The notes under the pieces are model-generated. The model was not told where the DNA came from. It ran no database searches and worked only from the letters and a program-made list of their open reading frames with translations. This document shows positions 29,601-38,600 of a stretch of DNA of 64,000 nucleotides, piece by piece. The stretch spans positions 15,358,001 through 15,422,000 of the forward strand of contig NC_067290.1 in the NCBI RefSeq assembly GCF_020740795.1, read 5' to 3'. This stretch comes from Apus apus (taxonomy: Eukaryota > Chordata > Aves > Apodiformes > Apodidae). The translations under genes and the position numbers were made by a program. Each line of letters starts with the position of its first letter. Within the stretch, counting starts at the first letter, position 1.

Positions 29601-32600
29601 TAGGAGTGAATCCCATGGCCTGTGACCTTTGGTTCAGGAAAATACCCCACTTCCTACTCATTTTTTGGGTCAGAAGAAGATTAGTGGCATTCTACACGTC
29701 CAATTTCTGTCAAAGCAGCCCCCCAGGATACCCATCACTTCCCCTCTCGTGTTGCAGAGTGGCAAATCAGTGAAACTCTGCAGCTGACATCCCTTTGCAA
29801 CATCCCACCCACAGCCTCAGAAGAGCCAGCCTGGACCTGCCACTCCTGGGCAAAAAAAAGCCCTGTAGCTGCTGAGGGCACCCTGAGGGACAGGCTACCA
29901 GCACCACTGACCCACACATCCTCCAGAGAAGACACTCCCTGAAAGTCAACACAGCAGTGGCTCCATGCAGCAGGAGCACAGCAAACCACCCAGTGTGCGA
30001 GGCTCTCACACTGTGTGCCAAGCTCTGAACGCAGACCAGGGAGCCCAGGAAAGGTTTTTAAAACAGCAGATCTGGTATTTCTAGCATGTGTGCTGAGCAC
30101 AGACTGCCAGCAGGGCAGAAGCACAGCACCAATGCCATGCTCCACACTGACCTAAGAAGCCGTGGAGGATCAGGGAGCAGCCCTGTGCCACGGGCAGTGG
30201 TTACACTACCTCCTGATTAAACCTGCAGTTGAGAGTACACCAGCCAATCTGCATGAGTCCCTGGGAGGAGATGAGCACCTCATAAATCCATTTCCCTGAA
30301 AGAAAAAGAGATGCCACACCATAAATCTCTCTGCCTGGCTCACTGTTAGAAAAGCAGACCCTGACTGTGACACACAGAGGAGCTTCAGGACACCCTCAGC
30401 ATTCCCCTCCCACCTCTTCACTCCAGCATCGCACAATCCCCTATTCTTCTGATCTCCTGGAAAAGCCAGTGGATGAACTGGGGAAGAAGGGGCTCAAGAT
30501 CTGGGAATATTAAAGATTTCCTGAGAGAGCTCTCTAGTTGTGTACCTCTCCATACACTCTTCCCAGGGTCTTTTCTCAAAGCATCACTGGTTTATATCCT
30601 TACCTTTATACACGCATGTTGTGGCCCTGATGGACCCAAAGTTACTGTGGCCAATCACCTGGACCAACAAACAGAAGATATTTTAAAGTCAGGCAAAAAG
30701 GCTCATCCCTACCCATTCCCTCCATCCTAGCCCTCAAAACCAGTCTGAGATGGAAAGCTAGTCACAAAGATAGTAGAGGGAAGAGACTGGACATCTTCCC
30801 CATCCCAGCAGCTGTGCTTGAAGCTGACAGGTCCTGGGGAACCATCCAGGTCCTTCTCACAGCTCATCTGTACTCGACAAACCCCAGAGAAGCAAGCAAG
30901 CAAGCACAGCAGCAGTCCAAGGGCAACGTAGTGACAGATTCCCAGAGGGAATATCCCACAGGGATACAAAAGTGACTGTTATATAGGAAAGATGTCTGAA
31001 TCCTGGACAAGTTAGAACAAAACTATAGATCCAGGGTGTCCCGACTCAAACCCAGGGACTGGCAAGTAAAAGGCTGCCCAGAAGCTGAACCCTGTTAGCT
31101 CCTCACTATCTCAGTTTCAGGTCAGACCATGAAGAGAGTAAGGCAGCAACAGGGGATTCACAGGCAAGCCAGGGTGATCCAGTGGGAGGGCAAGCTCCAG
31201 AGGAGCACGGGATGTGTGTGCTCAGTGAAGGGGTGAAAGGTGTGCAGAAAATTACTGACATAGAAAGCATTCCATTCAAGTGGATTCTTTCAGCTGATTT
31301 TCTGCATGAGGAACATCAGCTAAGGAGTAAGCAGGGAGCTAGTGGAAACAAAGGAAAGCCTCAGCTTCAGTCTCTTGCCACCACTGGAGAAGCCCAGAAG
31401 GAAGGAAAAGGCAGTCTGCTGGAGGGAGGGACAGGAAAGCTTTCTGCTGGCCTTTCCTCTGCTTAGAGCCAAGCTCTCCAGTGACCCCCTAGGCCAGGGT
31501 TAATTATTTGACTTCCTCACAGCTCCACTCAGCACCTGCTGAGACTTAAGGGTACTGCTAGACCTTTTCCTAGGACAGCTCATTTCCTCCAGGGTCCTGC
31601 AGCTTTCTGGGTAGACCCTGTTTACAACATGCTACAAAGCCAGTGAGAGGGATCTGTTATGAGGAGCAAACCAAGATGCCCAAAGTTCTTGTAGTCCCAC
31701 AAGATCACTTTCTGCTGTACCCAGCATCACACTCACCCCAAGTAGGTCATCATCAACGAGCAGGAGCCCCTCAAAGCCGCTCGTGTGGTCCAACACCACA
31801 GTAGAGGGACCAAGCCGGCCCTCTGCTACCTGATCTGAAACAGAGGTGCAGAAAACCTGCTAGGGGAAGTTGTGCAGGATTTAACAGTACACCTGATGAG
31901 TGTCTCCAGTTAGACTGCAACAGCTCCTGGATTTTGCAACACCAGAGGGAGACTCCTGACTCCTTCAGGGAAACAGATGCTAGCAAGAATGCAGGCAACA
32001 GCCTGAGGCTCAAAGTGAATGCCTACAGTGGAGACCAGCATGGAAAAATTATCAACAAGCCTCTGTATTGTCTCTAAGGACAGCACTCCACATTGCTGGT
32101 CACAGTAATGGCTCTGCATAACATTGTCAGTGAACAATCTCCAACATTTACCCCCAAACTGCTTTTCTAGGCATTTTTGCTTGGAAATTTCCCTCCTCCA
32201 TCTGCAAGCAGACATGTCCCAGGGCTGAGTGATGAGCTCCTCACAGGCAGGACTTAAAGGTACAATAAATTGGAGCACAGGAGGGCTGAACAATGCTCAC
32301 TCAGGGAACTGCCTTTCATGATATGACTTGTCCTCCCAATTAAGCACTAGAAGCAGAAGCAGAAATTGGACAGACACTCAGGGTCTCGTACCTCGACTGT
32401 CTTCGGAGCCATTCTCTTCTGCTAGCAAGCGGTCAATGTGCTCCTGCAGGTTCTGGAACGTCAAGTGCTTTCTAGGGAATAAAAATACACAGGAGCTTTT
32501 CAGAAAACTCTGTCTCCAAGTTTTAAAAGAGTTGCAGCACAGACATAGGTGTCCACACAGTCCTGCACTGAGAGATGCGAACCAGGAAGTTCTGTCGATC

Positions 32601-35600
32601 TGCGTTCTTGTCAGAAATCCAAGGAATTTGCTGCCCAGCATGTTGGGGCAATGAATGAAATACAGCAAAGTAGTTAACAAAGCATCTTAAAGCCTTCAGT
32701 CTGCTCTGGAGCATTTTGTAGCAGTAAGAAACTGTACTGTGGTACAGTGGCAGTAAGATATCAGCTGTGCTACCAAAACAGTGGATGTCTTTGATGCAGT
32801 CAGCATCATACAAACATAACATAAGTCAGGATTCATTTTTTCCCCAAGTATTTAATAATAAAAAGGAAGAGAGAAGACCTCAGCAGCAGCAGCAGTTCAG
32901 ACAAAGGTCAGGCTAGCCCAGCACCCTCTCTCTGACAACTGCCAAAAAGCATTCTGTTTTTGTACTGAGAAGTCTCTCATGCAACCCTTCAGGGCCAGTA
33001 TTTTAGAGAACTTCCTCCCACTGCCCTCCCCTAGTTCTCTTTTCAAGGATGGTTTACTTGACTGTTCCTTGTACAAGAGCCATTCCAGACATCTGACTTG
33101 CCCTTCCTCAAAACCTCTGCAGCTCTAAAACACCCTTTTGGAGTTGGCGAGACTAGAACCATGTTATTCAAGATAAGGATAAACAACAAACTTATTCAGT
33201 GGCATAATGGTTTTCTTTACCCTTCATCCCCTTCCTAACAATTCTTAACTTCCTACTTTTTTACTTACTACAGACTTAGTATTCCCACCTCCATCTCATT
33301 CCTGTGCAGTAGAAATCAGCTCAGGGCCCATCATTTTATGCACAATGTTGAGGCTCTTCCCCTTCCAGCCCCTCACTTTGCATTTCCATACACTTTCACA
33401 GACCATTTCACTACCTGGTCACTGTCTCACAGCCACCTTACCTTCACTTTATTCTAAATAGCTTTGTAACAGCAGCGAACTGTCCCACCTCATCCTCTCT
33501 CCCTTTCCAGTTCTCCCAAGGATACATGCAACAACACAGGTCATGTTGCACATCTCTGAGGGACCCCTCTGCTTTCACCAAGAGAGTCACCAGTTGCTCC
33601 TATCCATGCTCTCCATTTCCAAAGTCATCTGTGGAACAACTTCCCACTTCTCCAGGACTAGGTGTTTACTTAAGACTGTGGTAAGAGACCTTTTGAAAAC
33701 CTGATGGATGTGAAGATGCACAGAAGTGGAATCAAAGCACAGTAGCTTAATCAGCAGCTAGCACGGAGGAGGAGTTCTGGAAGGGGGTTAGAACAGCACG
33801 AGACAGTCAAGAGAGATGTCAGCAGTGGGCTCCTCTCGGAGGAATTCAGGCCACCAAAGACGTCATCGCATAAACATTGCTCTCATACAGCAAATGTTGT
33901 TTTCAAGACCTTTTTGACTGCTACTGGGCTTTCTACCAAATAGCCAAGTGCAGGGAAAAGGGTAGAAGGGAAACAAAAAAAGAAAGGGACCAGTCCAACA
34001 AACTACTAGCTCTGTGCTTTCAAGTCATTAATCACCAGGCAAAGAAATTAGAAATACTGAAAACCAAAATGCCTGGGCAGATGGAATATTCCAAGGCATG
34101 CTGGCAGGAGAGCTCATGGCAAAGAAACATGACCCACTTTGCCTCCCCCAGCCATAACCCTAGCTCACCAAGAGCAGAGAGAGCCAAGAGCTATTTTTAG
34201 CAGCTCTGAGCTCACATTTGAGCTGGCAGCACTAAGTATAGCCAGTGGAATGTGACTCCAGCCACTCTGCAGCACTGCCAGCCAGCAGGAGCTACAAGCT
34301 CTACAGGCTCTACTTAGTGCTACACCACTCTCTACCTACCCTGAACCTGTCTGACTTGCCTCAGACAAGAGAGTTAAACACAAGGGAAATTTTTTTCTCA
34401 TCCAAAGCTACAAGTTTTTAGGCTACAACATGAAGAACTGAAAACAAACAGAAGAAAACAGATCATAAACAAGGAATTTGTGTTTCTTTTCCTTTAAAGA
34501 CTATTATTAATAAAAGCACCACCAGTTCCACAGCCTAGGAAATGTATGATATTCCATGCATCACTAATAGCCTTGCCTTTTGTTTACAGGGTACTGATGA
34601 CCTATTTTTCATCCTGTGCCTAAAACCCATGTATTCTGTGCTTCCTTACCCTTAATGAGGGAACAGAAATAATAAGGTAAATGTCTACTTGTCTATTTAT
34701 TTCAGAAATATCACCGAGTGATTTTGTGTATGGTATATGGGGCTTTTAATGACAAAAAGAAAAATAAAACCAGAAGCTGAAGAATCCTTCCCGGCAAGCC
34801 CTGCAATTTGAAAAAGCCATTAAAGGACAGGACCTAAGAGTAATTTCTGTAACATGGTGCTGTTGTGCTTTTAGCAAAGATCACTGTGTGGCACTAAAAG
34901 ATCTTTCCTTTCACTGCAGTGTTGTGCTTCTGGGGACTGCCACAGCATCTCTTGCCAGCTAGTGAATGAGAAGTCCAATACCTGTAAGCAGCTGCAGGCT
35001 GGTTCCCATCAGTGCTGGTGAAGATGCAATGCAGATAATCATTCAGCAGCCTGCTGTTCACAATCCCTTGTGGAAAACAGAAGGGAAAGAAGTTTAGGGA
35101 GTCAAGAGGTAAATGCAAACATTAATTTCAGGTACAAACACAAAAATCGGTAACGATGAAAAAATGATGCTCAAGCTTGTAGATCACCTCAGTGGAATAC
35201 ACAGCTTGAAGAAGTCATTTGTCATCCTACTGTCTCCACCAGCAGCCCTAGTGAAGTCCCCCAGCACATGGGGTACATCTCCACAGCAAGAGCTCCTTCC
35301 AGTTTGAGCTGCTCCATGATAGCAAACGGGAGGCTAAAAGCAGTTCCCACAGGTGGAACTACATCCTCAGGAACCCTTCTGTACCACTTCCAGATAAAGT
35401 AACTTCAAAAGCTGGAGATGGGAACCCAATTTCATTTCCAAAAAATAAAAATAAAAATCTTATCACTACTGCAATTCCTGATGCTTTTTTCATATCTGGG
35501 ACATTTTAAGTACCTACATCTCTTAACTGCACTAGAAGATGCTGAGGCAGAGGGGCTTGCAGACACAGTTCCTCTTGCCCAGCCCATGGCCCCGTTCAAT

Positions 35601-36183
35601 GAGGTATGCCTCACTTCAGCTTCCATTGTGCAAAACAATCCAGTGATGCAGTGTGCTTTATTTCTGGGTACAACAGTGCCCTCAAATGCCAGATTTGTGG
35701 TCTTGTAAGCACACTGCTGGACTGGCGAGTCCAAGAGAAAACAAACTGCCTAGCAGGTACCAAAATTTCCCAGAAAACTATTTATCTGCAGACTTGAGAA
35801 GCCATGAAACCTGGAAAGGGAATGCTCTGAATCAGATGGGACAAAGACAGCCAACATGACATTCTCCAGCCTCAAATAGCAGGGCTGTGTGCTGAAGAAA
35901 GGGCATCATGACATGAGTCCTTAGTACCATAAGAATGTCCTTCCCAAAAATCACATTTCAGTTCAGGGATTTACTCAGTTTCAGCCCACCACACCTCACA
36001 TCAGCAAGGTAACTGCAACTGGAAGGCAGCTTGTGTCAGATGAGGCCAGGGGACCTCACCCACAATTGTCTTGCTTTTTCACTGCACATACAGGCCCATA
36101 CCTGTGACCTTGGACTTCTCTGGCTCGGTGCTCAGCCTGTAGTTCTTCCTCGAGAAAGCAGTCCCAGCACCTCTCGACATCAT
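2523..36183 (-). CDS. RNF123: RNF123 (KPC1) E3 ubiquitin ligase, 34 coding exons, 3' end outside window
   Basis: RNF123/KPC1 is the catalytic subunit of the cytoplasmic KPC ubiquitin ligase, with UBAC1 as partner. It ubiquitinates p27Kip1 in G1 and has been linked to p105 NF-kB processing. Thirty-four exons were placed by hand with canonical splice sites and matching phases, totalling 3509 coding nt (about 1169 residues; the human protein is about 1314). Order: N-terminus with FSRKNYRL and LLNDYL, SPRY domain at about 83-260, a long helical middle region including [20 protein letters not shown] (about 482-501) and an acidic DDLDEDEE patch (about 639-646), then the conserved [20 protein letters not shown] block (about 848-867) and [15 protein letters not shown] (about 1144-1158). 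The RING exons are not in the window. Start: two adjacent ATGs at 36183 and 36180; the second aligns best with the human start. The SPRY, the [11 protein letters not shown] block and the exon layout make the assignment near certain. Confidence 0.96.
3445..3520 (-). CDS. RNF123: RNF123 exon 34
   Basis: 76 nt, residues about 1117-1142, [20 protein letters not shown] then NLRLP. Acceptor CCCTACACAG, donor GTGAGT. Confidence 0.95.
4560..4748 (-). CDS. RNF123: RNF123 exon 33
   Basis: 189 nt, residues about 1054-1116, [20 protein letters not shown] then [14 protein letters not shown] and [20 protein letters not shown]. Donor GTATCA is weak. Confidence 0.96.
4946..5085 (-). CDS. RNF123: RNF123 exon 32
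   Basis: 140 nt, residues about 1007-1053, [20 protein letters not shown] then [20 protein letters not shown]. Acceptor TGGTTTCAG, donor GTGAGT. Confidence 0.96.
5086..11835 (-). other. RNF123 intron 31, 6.75 kb
   Basis: Largest RNF123 intron in the window. It contains an AT-richer core (about 6.1-8.9 kb) flanked by GC-rich sequence, a probable old CR1 remnant near 7.1-7.25 kb and an 11-base G run at 10401. No exon or RNA gene was recognised on either strand. Confidence 0.6.
7080..7255 (+). mobile_element. Possible old CR1 internal remnant
   Basis: Order of words resembles degenerate CR1: AAATCTGCAGATAACAT, a stretch around GAGGCACTCTGAGAAACCTG, CTATTCAACAAGAAGG, then AAATATCAGTCCTGGCTGAG. 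Each matches a CR1 landmark loosely. A repeat-library search would decide. Confidence 0.35.
11836..11920 (-). CDS. RNF123: RNF123 exon 31
   Basis: 85 nt, residues about 979-1007, [20 protein letters not shown] then DASLPSLQ. Acceptor TTTTACCAG, donor GTGAGT; followed by the largest intron of the gene seen here (6.75 kb). Confidence 0.95.
12045..12132 (-). CDS. RNF123: RNF123 exon 30
   Basis: 88 nt, residues about 949-978, [20 protein letters not shown] then NWILVRLWR. Acceptor CTGTCTGGCAG, donor GTGAGC. Confidence 0.95.
12363..12450 (-). CDS. RNF123: RNF123 exon 29
   Basis: 88 nt, residues about 920-949, [20 protein letters not shown] then RAVERIPEE. Donor GTAAGT overlaps an in-frame TAA just downstream, so the cut is fixed at phase 2. 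Confidence 0.95.
12868..12942 (-). CDS. RNF123: RNF123 exon 28
   Basis: 75 nt, residues about 895-920, [20 protein letters not shown] then IVGT. Acceptor CTTTGCAG, donor GTAAAG. Confidence 0.95.
13962..14139 (-). CDS. RNF123: RNF123 exon 27, most conserved block
   Basis: 178 nt, residues about 836-895, [20 protein letters not shown] then [20 protein letters not shown] and SYSALKNYF. This is nearly identical to the mammalian protein as I recall it. Acceptor CTGGGCAG, donor GTAAGG. Confidence 0.97.
14140..16782 (-). other. RNF123 intron 26, 2.6 kb
   Basis: Contains an AT-rich stretch at about 14.7-15.1 kb between GC-richer flanks. No coding or repeat feature was recognised. Confidence 0.6.
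16783..16890 (-). CDS. RNF123: RNF123 exon 26
   Basis: 108 nt, residues about 800-835, [20 protein letters not shown] then WINVTIYSK. Acceptor CTCTTTTCAG, donor GTAGGC. Confidence 0.95.
17529..17612 (-). CDS. RNF123: RNF123 exon 25
   Basis: 84 nt, residues about 772-799, [20 protein letters not shown] then KISRCPKR. Donor GTAAGT. Confidence 0.95.
17811..17956 (-). CDS. RNF123: RNF123 exon 24
   Basis: 146 nt, residues about 723-771, [20 protein letters not shown] then [20 protein letters not shown]. Acceptor TTGCATTGCAG, donor GTAAAT. Confidence 0.96.
18539..18740 (-). CDS. RNF123: RNF123 exon 23
   Basis: 202 nt, residues about 656-723, the longest coding exon here. Includes [31 protein letters not shown] and [14 protein letters not shown]. 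Low-complexity Ala/Ser-rich linker then a conserved basic stretch. Donor GTGAGT. Confidence 0.96.
19283..19389 (-). CDS. RNF123: RNF123 exon 22, acidic segment
   Basis: 107 nt, residues about 620-655, [20 protein letters not shown] then [13 protein letters not shown]. The acidic cluster is shared with the human protein. Donor GTGAGT. Confidence 0.95.
20556..20657 (-). CDS. RNF123: RNF123 exon 21
   Basis: 102 nt, residues about 586-620, [20 protein letters not shown] then [12 protein letters not shown]. Acceptor CTGCTTCAG, donor GTAGGT. Confidence 0.95.
21352..21472 (-). CDS. RNF123: RNF123 exon 20
   Basis: 121 nt, residues about 546-586, [20 protein letters not shown] then [12 protein letters not shown]. 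Acceptor TTGCTCTAG, donor GTGAGG. Confidence 0.95.
21985..22090 (+). mobile_element. CR1 LINE 3'-terminal fragment, in RNF123 intron 19
   Basis: Short piece with GTTAGGTTGATGGTTGTACT, ATGATCTTAAAGGTTTTTTC and the end repeat ATTCTGTGATTCTGTGA, the typical tail of a second CR1 subfamily. Plus-strand orientation, antisense to RNF123. Confidence 0.85.
22271..22342 (-). CDS. RNF123: RNF123 exon 19
   Basis: 72 nt, residues about 522-545, [20 protein letters not shown]. Intron 18 is only 81 nt, which is very short. Donor GTAAGT. Confidence 0.94.
22424..22485 (-). CDS. RNF123: RNF123 exon 18
   Basis: 62 nt, residues about 501-521, [20 protein letters not shown]. Acceptor CCCTATTTTAG, donor GTAAGTG. 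Confidence 0.93.
22830..23337 (+). mobile_element. CR1 LINE, 5'-truncated 3' end, in RNF123 intron 17
   Basis: The sequence follows the CR1 3' region closely: CTTGGAATACTACATCCAATT, CAGTGCAGGGCCGCAAAGAT, GAGCTGGGGCTGTTCAGCCT, GGAACAGGCTGCCCAGAGAG and the terminal GATGATCTTCAGAGGTCCCT followed by a short T/G/A tail. It is oriented opposite to RNF123 and makes up over half of the 934-nt intron. The 5' boundary is approximate. CR1 is the dominant retroposon of birds. No intact reverse transcriptase is present; the 106-residue open frame inside is a remnant. Confidence 0.93.
23390..23489 (-). CDS. RNF123: RNF123 exon 17, weak donor
   Basis: 100 nt, residues about 468-501, [20 protein letters not shown] then [13 protein letters not shown], a strongly charged, probably helical block that is a hallmark of RNF123. 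The donor is GTCTGTG, a poor match to consensus, and a CR1 element begins about 50 nt into the intron. Confidence 0.96.
23948..24065 (-). CDS. RNF123: RNF123 exon 16
   Basis: 118 nt, residues about 428-467, [20 protein letters not shown] then [17 protein letters not shown]. Acceptor TGTCCACAG lies just after a TTTAAC branch motif; donor GTGAGT. Confidence 0.95.
24527..24600 (-). CDS. RNF123: RNF123 exon 15, followed by a U12-type donor
   Basis: 74 nt, residues about 404-428, [20 protein letters not shown] then LSNV. Only a cut at 24527, giving donor GTATCCTTT, keeps phase 2 and joins to exon 16 as NVLFDV. That donor is the minor-spliceosome consensus. Confidence 0.94.
24794..24886 (-). CDS. 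RNF123: RNF123 exon 14
   Basis: 93 nt, residues about 373-403, [20 protein letters not shown] followed by [11 protein letters not shown]. Acceptor TTTCTCAG, donor GTGAGT. Confidence 0.95.
26066..26191 (-). CDS. RNF123: RNF123 exon 13
   Basis: 126 nt, residues about 331-372, [20 protein letters not shown] then [10 protein letters not shown]. The first residue is Cys where, as I recall it, the human protein has Arg. Donor GTGAGT. Confidence 0.95.
26315..26419 (-). CDS. RNF123: RNF123 exon 12
   Basis: 105 nt, residues about 296-330, including [20 protein letters not shown]. Acceptor TTATTGCAG, donor GTGAGT. Confidence 0.95.
26961..27067 (-). CDS. RNF123: RNF123 exon 11
   Basis: 107 nt, residues about 260-295, starting [20 protein letters not shown]. 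Acceptor CTTATCCAG, donor GTAGGC. Confidence 0.94.
27784..27920 (-). CDS. RNF123: RNF123 exon 10, end of SPRY domain
   Basis: 137 nt, residues about 214-260, including [15 protein letters not shown] and the closing SPRY strand [15 protein letters not shown]. Acceptor CTTTCTTTCAG, donor GTGAGG. Confidence 0.96.
28779..28846 (-). CDS. RNF123: RNF123 exon 9, SPRY domain
   Basis: 68 nt, residues about 192-214, [20 protein letters not shown]. Donor GTAAGC; ends in phase 2. Confidence 0.95.
29369..29455 (-). CDS. RNF123: RNF123 exon 8, SPRY domain
   Basis: 87 nt, residues about 163-191, with [18 protein letters not shown], the SPRY segment holding the DGxR(V/K)KW motif. Donor GTGAGT. Confidence 0.96.
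30210..30295 (-). CDS. RNF123: RNF123 exon 7, SPRY domain
   Basis: 86 nt, residues about 134-162, with [19 protein letters not shown], the typical SPRY core strand pair. Acceptor TTTCTTTCAG; donor GTAGTG is weaker than its neighbours. Confidence 0.95.
30604..30658 (-). CDS. RNF123: RNF123 exon 6, SPRY domain
   Basis: 55 nt, residues about 116-134, reading [18 protein letters not shown]. Acceptor GGTCCAG, donor GTAAGG. Confidence 0.94.
31737..31834 (-). CDS. RNF123: RNF123 exon 5, start of SPRY domain
   Basis: 98 nt, residues about 83-115, including [20 protein letters not shown]. Acceptor TGTTTCAG, donor GTGAGT; ends in phase 0. Confidence 0.95.
32392..32471 (-). CDS. RNF123: RNF123 exon 4
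   Basis: 80 nt, residues about 56-83, reading [19 protein letters not shown]. Acceptor TTCCCTAG, donor GTACGA. Confidence 0.93.
32472..34981 (-). other. RNF123 intron 3, 2.5 kb
   Basis: Lies between well-defined exons 3 and 4. A short CAG run occurs near 32881. Nothing else was recognised. Confidence 0.6.
34982..35066 (-). CDS. RNF123: RNF123 exon 3
   Basis: 85 nt, residues about 28-56, containing [15 protein letters not shown]. Acceptor TTTTCCACAAG, donor GTATTG. Matches the LLNDYL segment of the family. Confidence 0.93.
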
Positions 36184-36229
36184 TCTTCACAGGCAGCACT
36201 TTCAGAGTGGACATAAGACAGACAGACGT
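36102..36229 (-). CDS. RNF123: RNF123 exon 2, first coding exon (CDS from 36183)
   Basis: Acceptor TTTTGTTCTAG precedes 36229 and donor GTATGG follows 36102. Bases 36229-36184 are 5' UTR. The coding part reads [17 protein letters not shown], matching the RNF123 N-terminus, and ends in phase 1. Confidence 0.9.
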
Positions 36230-38460
36230 CTAGAACAAAACTTGCTGGAGAGGATGCTGCCTTTTGACTTCTCCCTTTCTTGGAGGTTGATGTACCTGGA
36301 TTGAACAATAGGGATAAGCCAAAAAAATATAGTCAGTCCTTGCATTAATGACATCAGACAAGAGCCCAAAGCCAACTAACTGCCAGCCCTGCTCTCAGTC
36401 CCACCTGCCCAACAGTTCAAAATCCTCCCAAAGCAGACAAGGCATTAAGCCACACTCCAGACAACCACAGAGACTCCACTCCAACCAAAGGCACAGGCAG
36501 AGCCATTCCAGAAACACAGGCAACCTCTGCACCGAGTTTGAGCCAGAAGCACTGAGCCAGCACAGGACAGCAGCTCCCACCACTGCCAAACACCACCGAA
36601 ACCGGCCACTGCACCACACTTCTCCCATGTCCCAGGAGACACTTCAGCCTTTCTCCCCCTCACTGTATTCTTTAGGACAGAAATATACACTCGGTTAATC
36701 TTCTATTTAACAGGTTATTAGATTATTCTGCTATCCAAAGCAGAGAGACAGATTAATTGAACCACAAAAGAATACAAAGCAAAAGACCCAGAGATCAGCT
36801 GTCAGTTTTACAGGGACAAAACCAAATACAGGTAGAAATACACAGAAGTGTTTACAGGTGAAAATCTACCACAGGACTAAAGATTCATGACCCTTCCTGC
36901 TATCACTACAGCACAAAGGATGCTATCAGAGCTGACCCGACAGGAGCCAGCACAAAAAGAATAAATTGAGGTTGCTGGTACCATCCACCTTCCAAATGTC
37001 TGTTACACTGCTCTCCTGTTTTGAATTCCCCAACAGCCAACCACCGCTCTTGTTCACTAGACAAACTGTTGTGTGACATGCAGAGCAGCAGGAAGATGCA
37101 ACAGGAACAAAGGTTTCCAGAATTAAACACTTGCCAGCAATCTCATACAGAGCAGAAACTAAGGTGAACCCAGGTAAAGTCAGTGAGCTTGCCAAGTGAT
37201 GCAACTGCCACAGCAGGTACACTGGCAGAAGATCACAGATCTAGCTTCAGCTGGACTCAGGAAAGGATTTCCTGCAGCCCCTTTCCTCAGGGCTACCCCA
37301 GCACCCAGCAGTGAGCTGCACTGCCCTCTGTCCCTCCTGCAGCACTGCCGAGTCAAATCATGGGAAGAAGGCAAAAAGCAGCCTGAGTGACCTGCATCAG
37401 AGATGCAAAAAGGGAATAAAAGAATTGAACTATAAGCAGGAACACACCATTTACTACCAGAGCAGACAGCACAGTTTATACTACCCTGAAAGTACACTAA
37501 ACCTGAGAGACACAATTTCACCCCTGTCAGGACAAGTTATCAACACCCAAGGGAGGCAGGGAGTGCCCCTGGCTCTGCCCAGGCTGGCCAGCCTGGCTCC
37601 CATGCTGCTGGAGAAGACTGAACCACAGCATGGCCACGCACCATACCAGATGCACTGCTGCCGTGCCAGGGTTTGTTGTCGTTGTTGTTCGAGCAGATGC
37701 TACTTTCAACAGGTCAGGGAAAGGGCAGCGCAGAGGGACACACACCTGCCCCTTCGCTGCTCCCACGTGCCGTTCACAAGACTGGCCCCAGCAGCTCCGG
37801 CGAAGACACCCGGCTCGGAGCATGACCACGGTTAACCTCCCGTCTCTGGGCAGAAGGGCTGAACGAACAAGACGGGGGAAGCCAGGTCTTCAACGGAGGC
37901 CCCTGGGAGCAGGCCAGGAGGCCGAGAAGCTGGGCCAGCAGACACAGCTCTGCGGGCAGCTGCCGAGCGAGCCCCCGGCTCCCGCGGGCAGCGGGGTGAG
38001 GCGAGCAGGGTCAGGGCCAGGCTGGGCCCCCCGTGCCTCACCGCGGGTCTCCGTGGCACCCCCAGACTGACACACAGGGCAGCAGCAGCAACCGGCCCCC
38101 CCGGCAGGCACGCCCCGCGGCACCCGCGCCCGGCGGCGTCCCCCGACACCCCGGCACCCAGCGAGCCGGGCAGCGCTGCCTGCCGCCGCAGGCCCCCCCG
38201 CACCCGGGCGCGCCCCTACACTTGTCCACAGCCTCCAACGCCCAGACACCCCCTCCGGGCGCAGAGGCGCCTCCAACCGTTGCCGGCCCCCCGAAACCGG
38301 ACGACACTCCCCGCGCCTGGTCGCACCCCCGAGATCCCCCTGCTCGGCCCCCAGCCTGCGGTGGCAGGGGACGCTGAGCCGGGCCCAGCGGGGGCCCCGC
38401 ACTGCTGGGGTCGGGAACGGAGGAGCCCGGGGGCCCAGGCCCGGCTGCCGCCGCACTCAC

Positions 38461-38600
38461 CCGGCCCGGCCGCGCCGCCGCCGCCGCGCTACGGCGAGCC
38501 GCGAGGCCCATGGCGGGCGGGCCGCGTTGCCGGGAGACGGGCGGTGGCGGCGGGCGGGCCGGGCCGCGCCGCGCCGGGCCGGGCCGGGCCGGGCCCCCCC
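38461..38600 (-). other. RNF123: RNF123 non-coding exon 1 (5' UTR), upstream edge not defined
   Basis: A consensus donor GTGAGT lies at 38460-38455 on the minus strand inside a CpG island, at the expected place upstream of coding exon 2. No other strong donor was seen between it and exon 2. The transcription start cannot be read from sequence, so the upper boundary is a guess. An ATG at 38511 in this exon opens an upstream reading frame (see findings). Confidence 0.6.
38576..38595 (+). repeat. GGGCC pentanucleotide tandem, four units
   Basis: Four exact GGGCC units followed by a run of seven C, immediately upstream of the inferred RNF123 exon 1. Probably variable in length between individuals. 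Confidence 0.9.

Noticed and set aside
35418..35734. Overlapping open frames on both strands in RNF123 intron 2
   Set aside because: I considered a processed pseudogene or cassette exon, but recognised no parent protein and no poly-A tail with flanking duplications.
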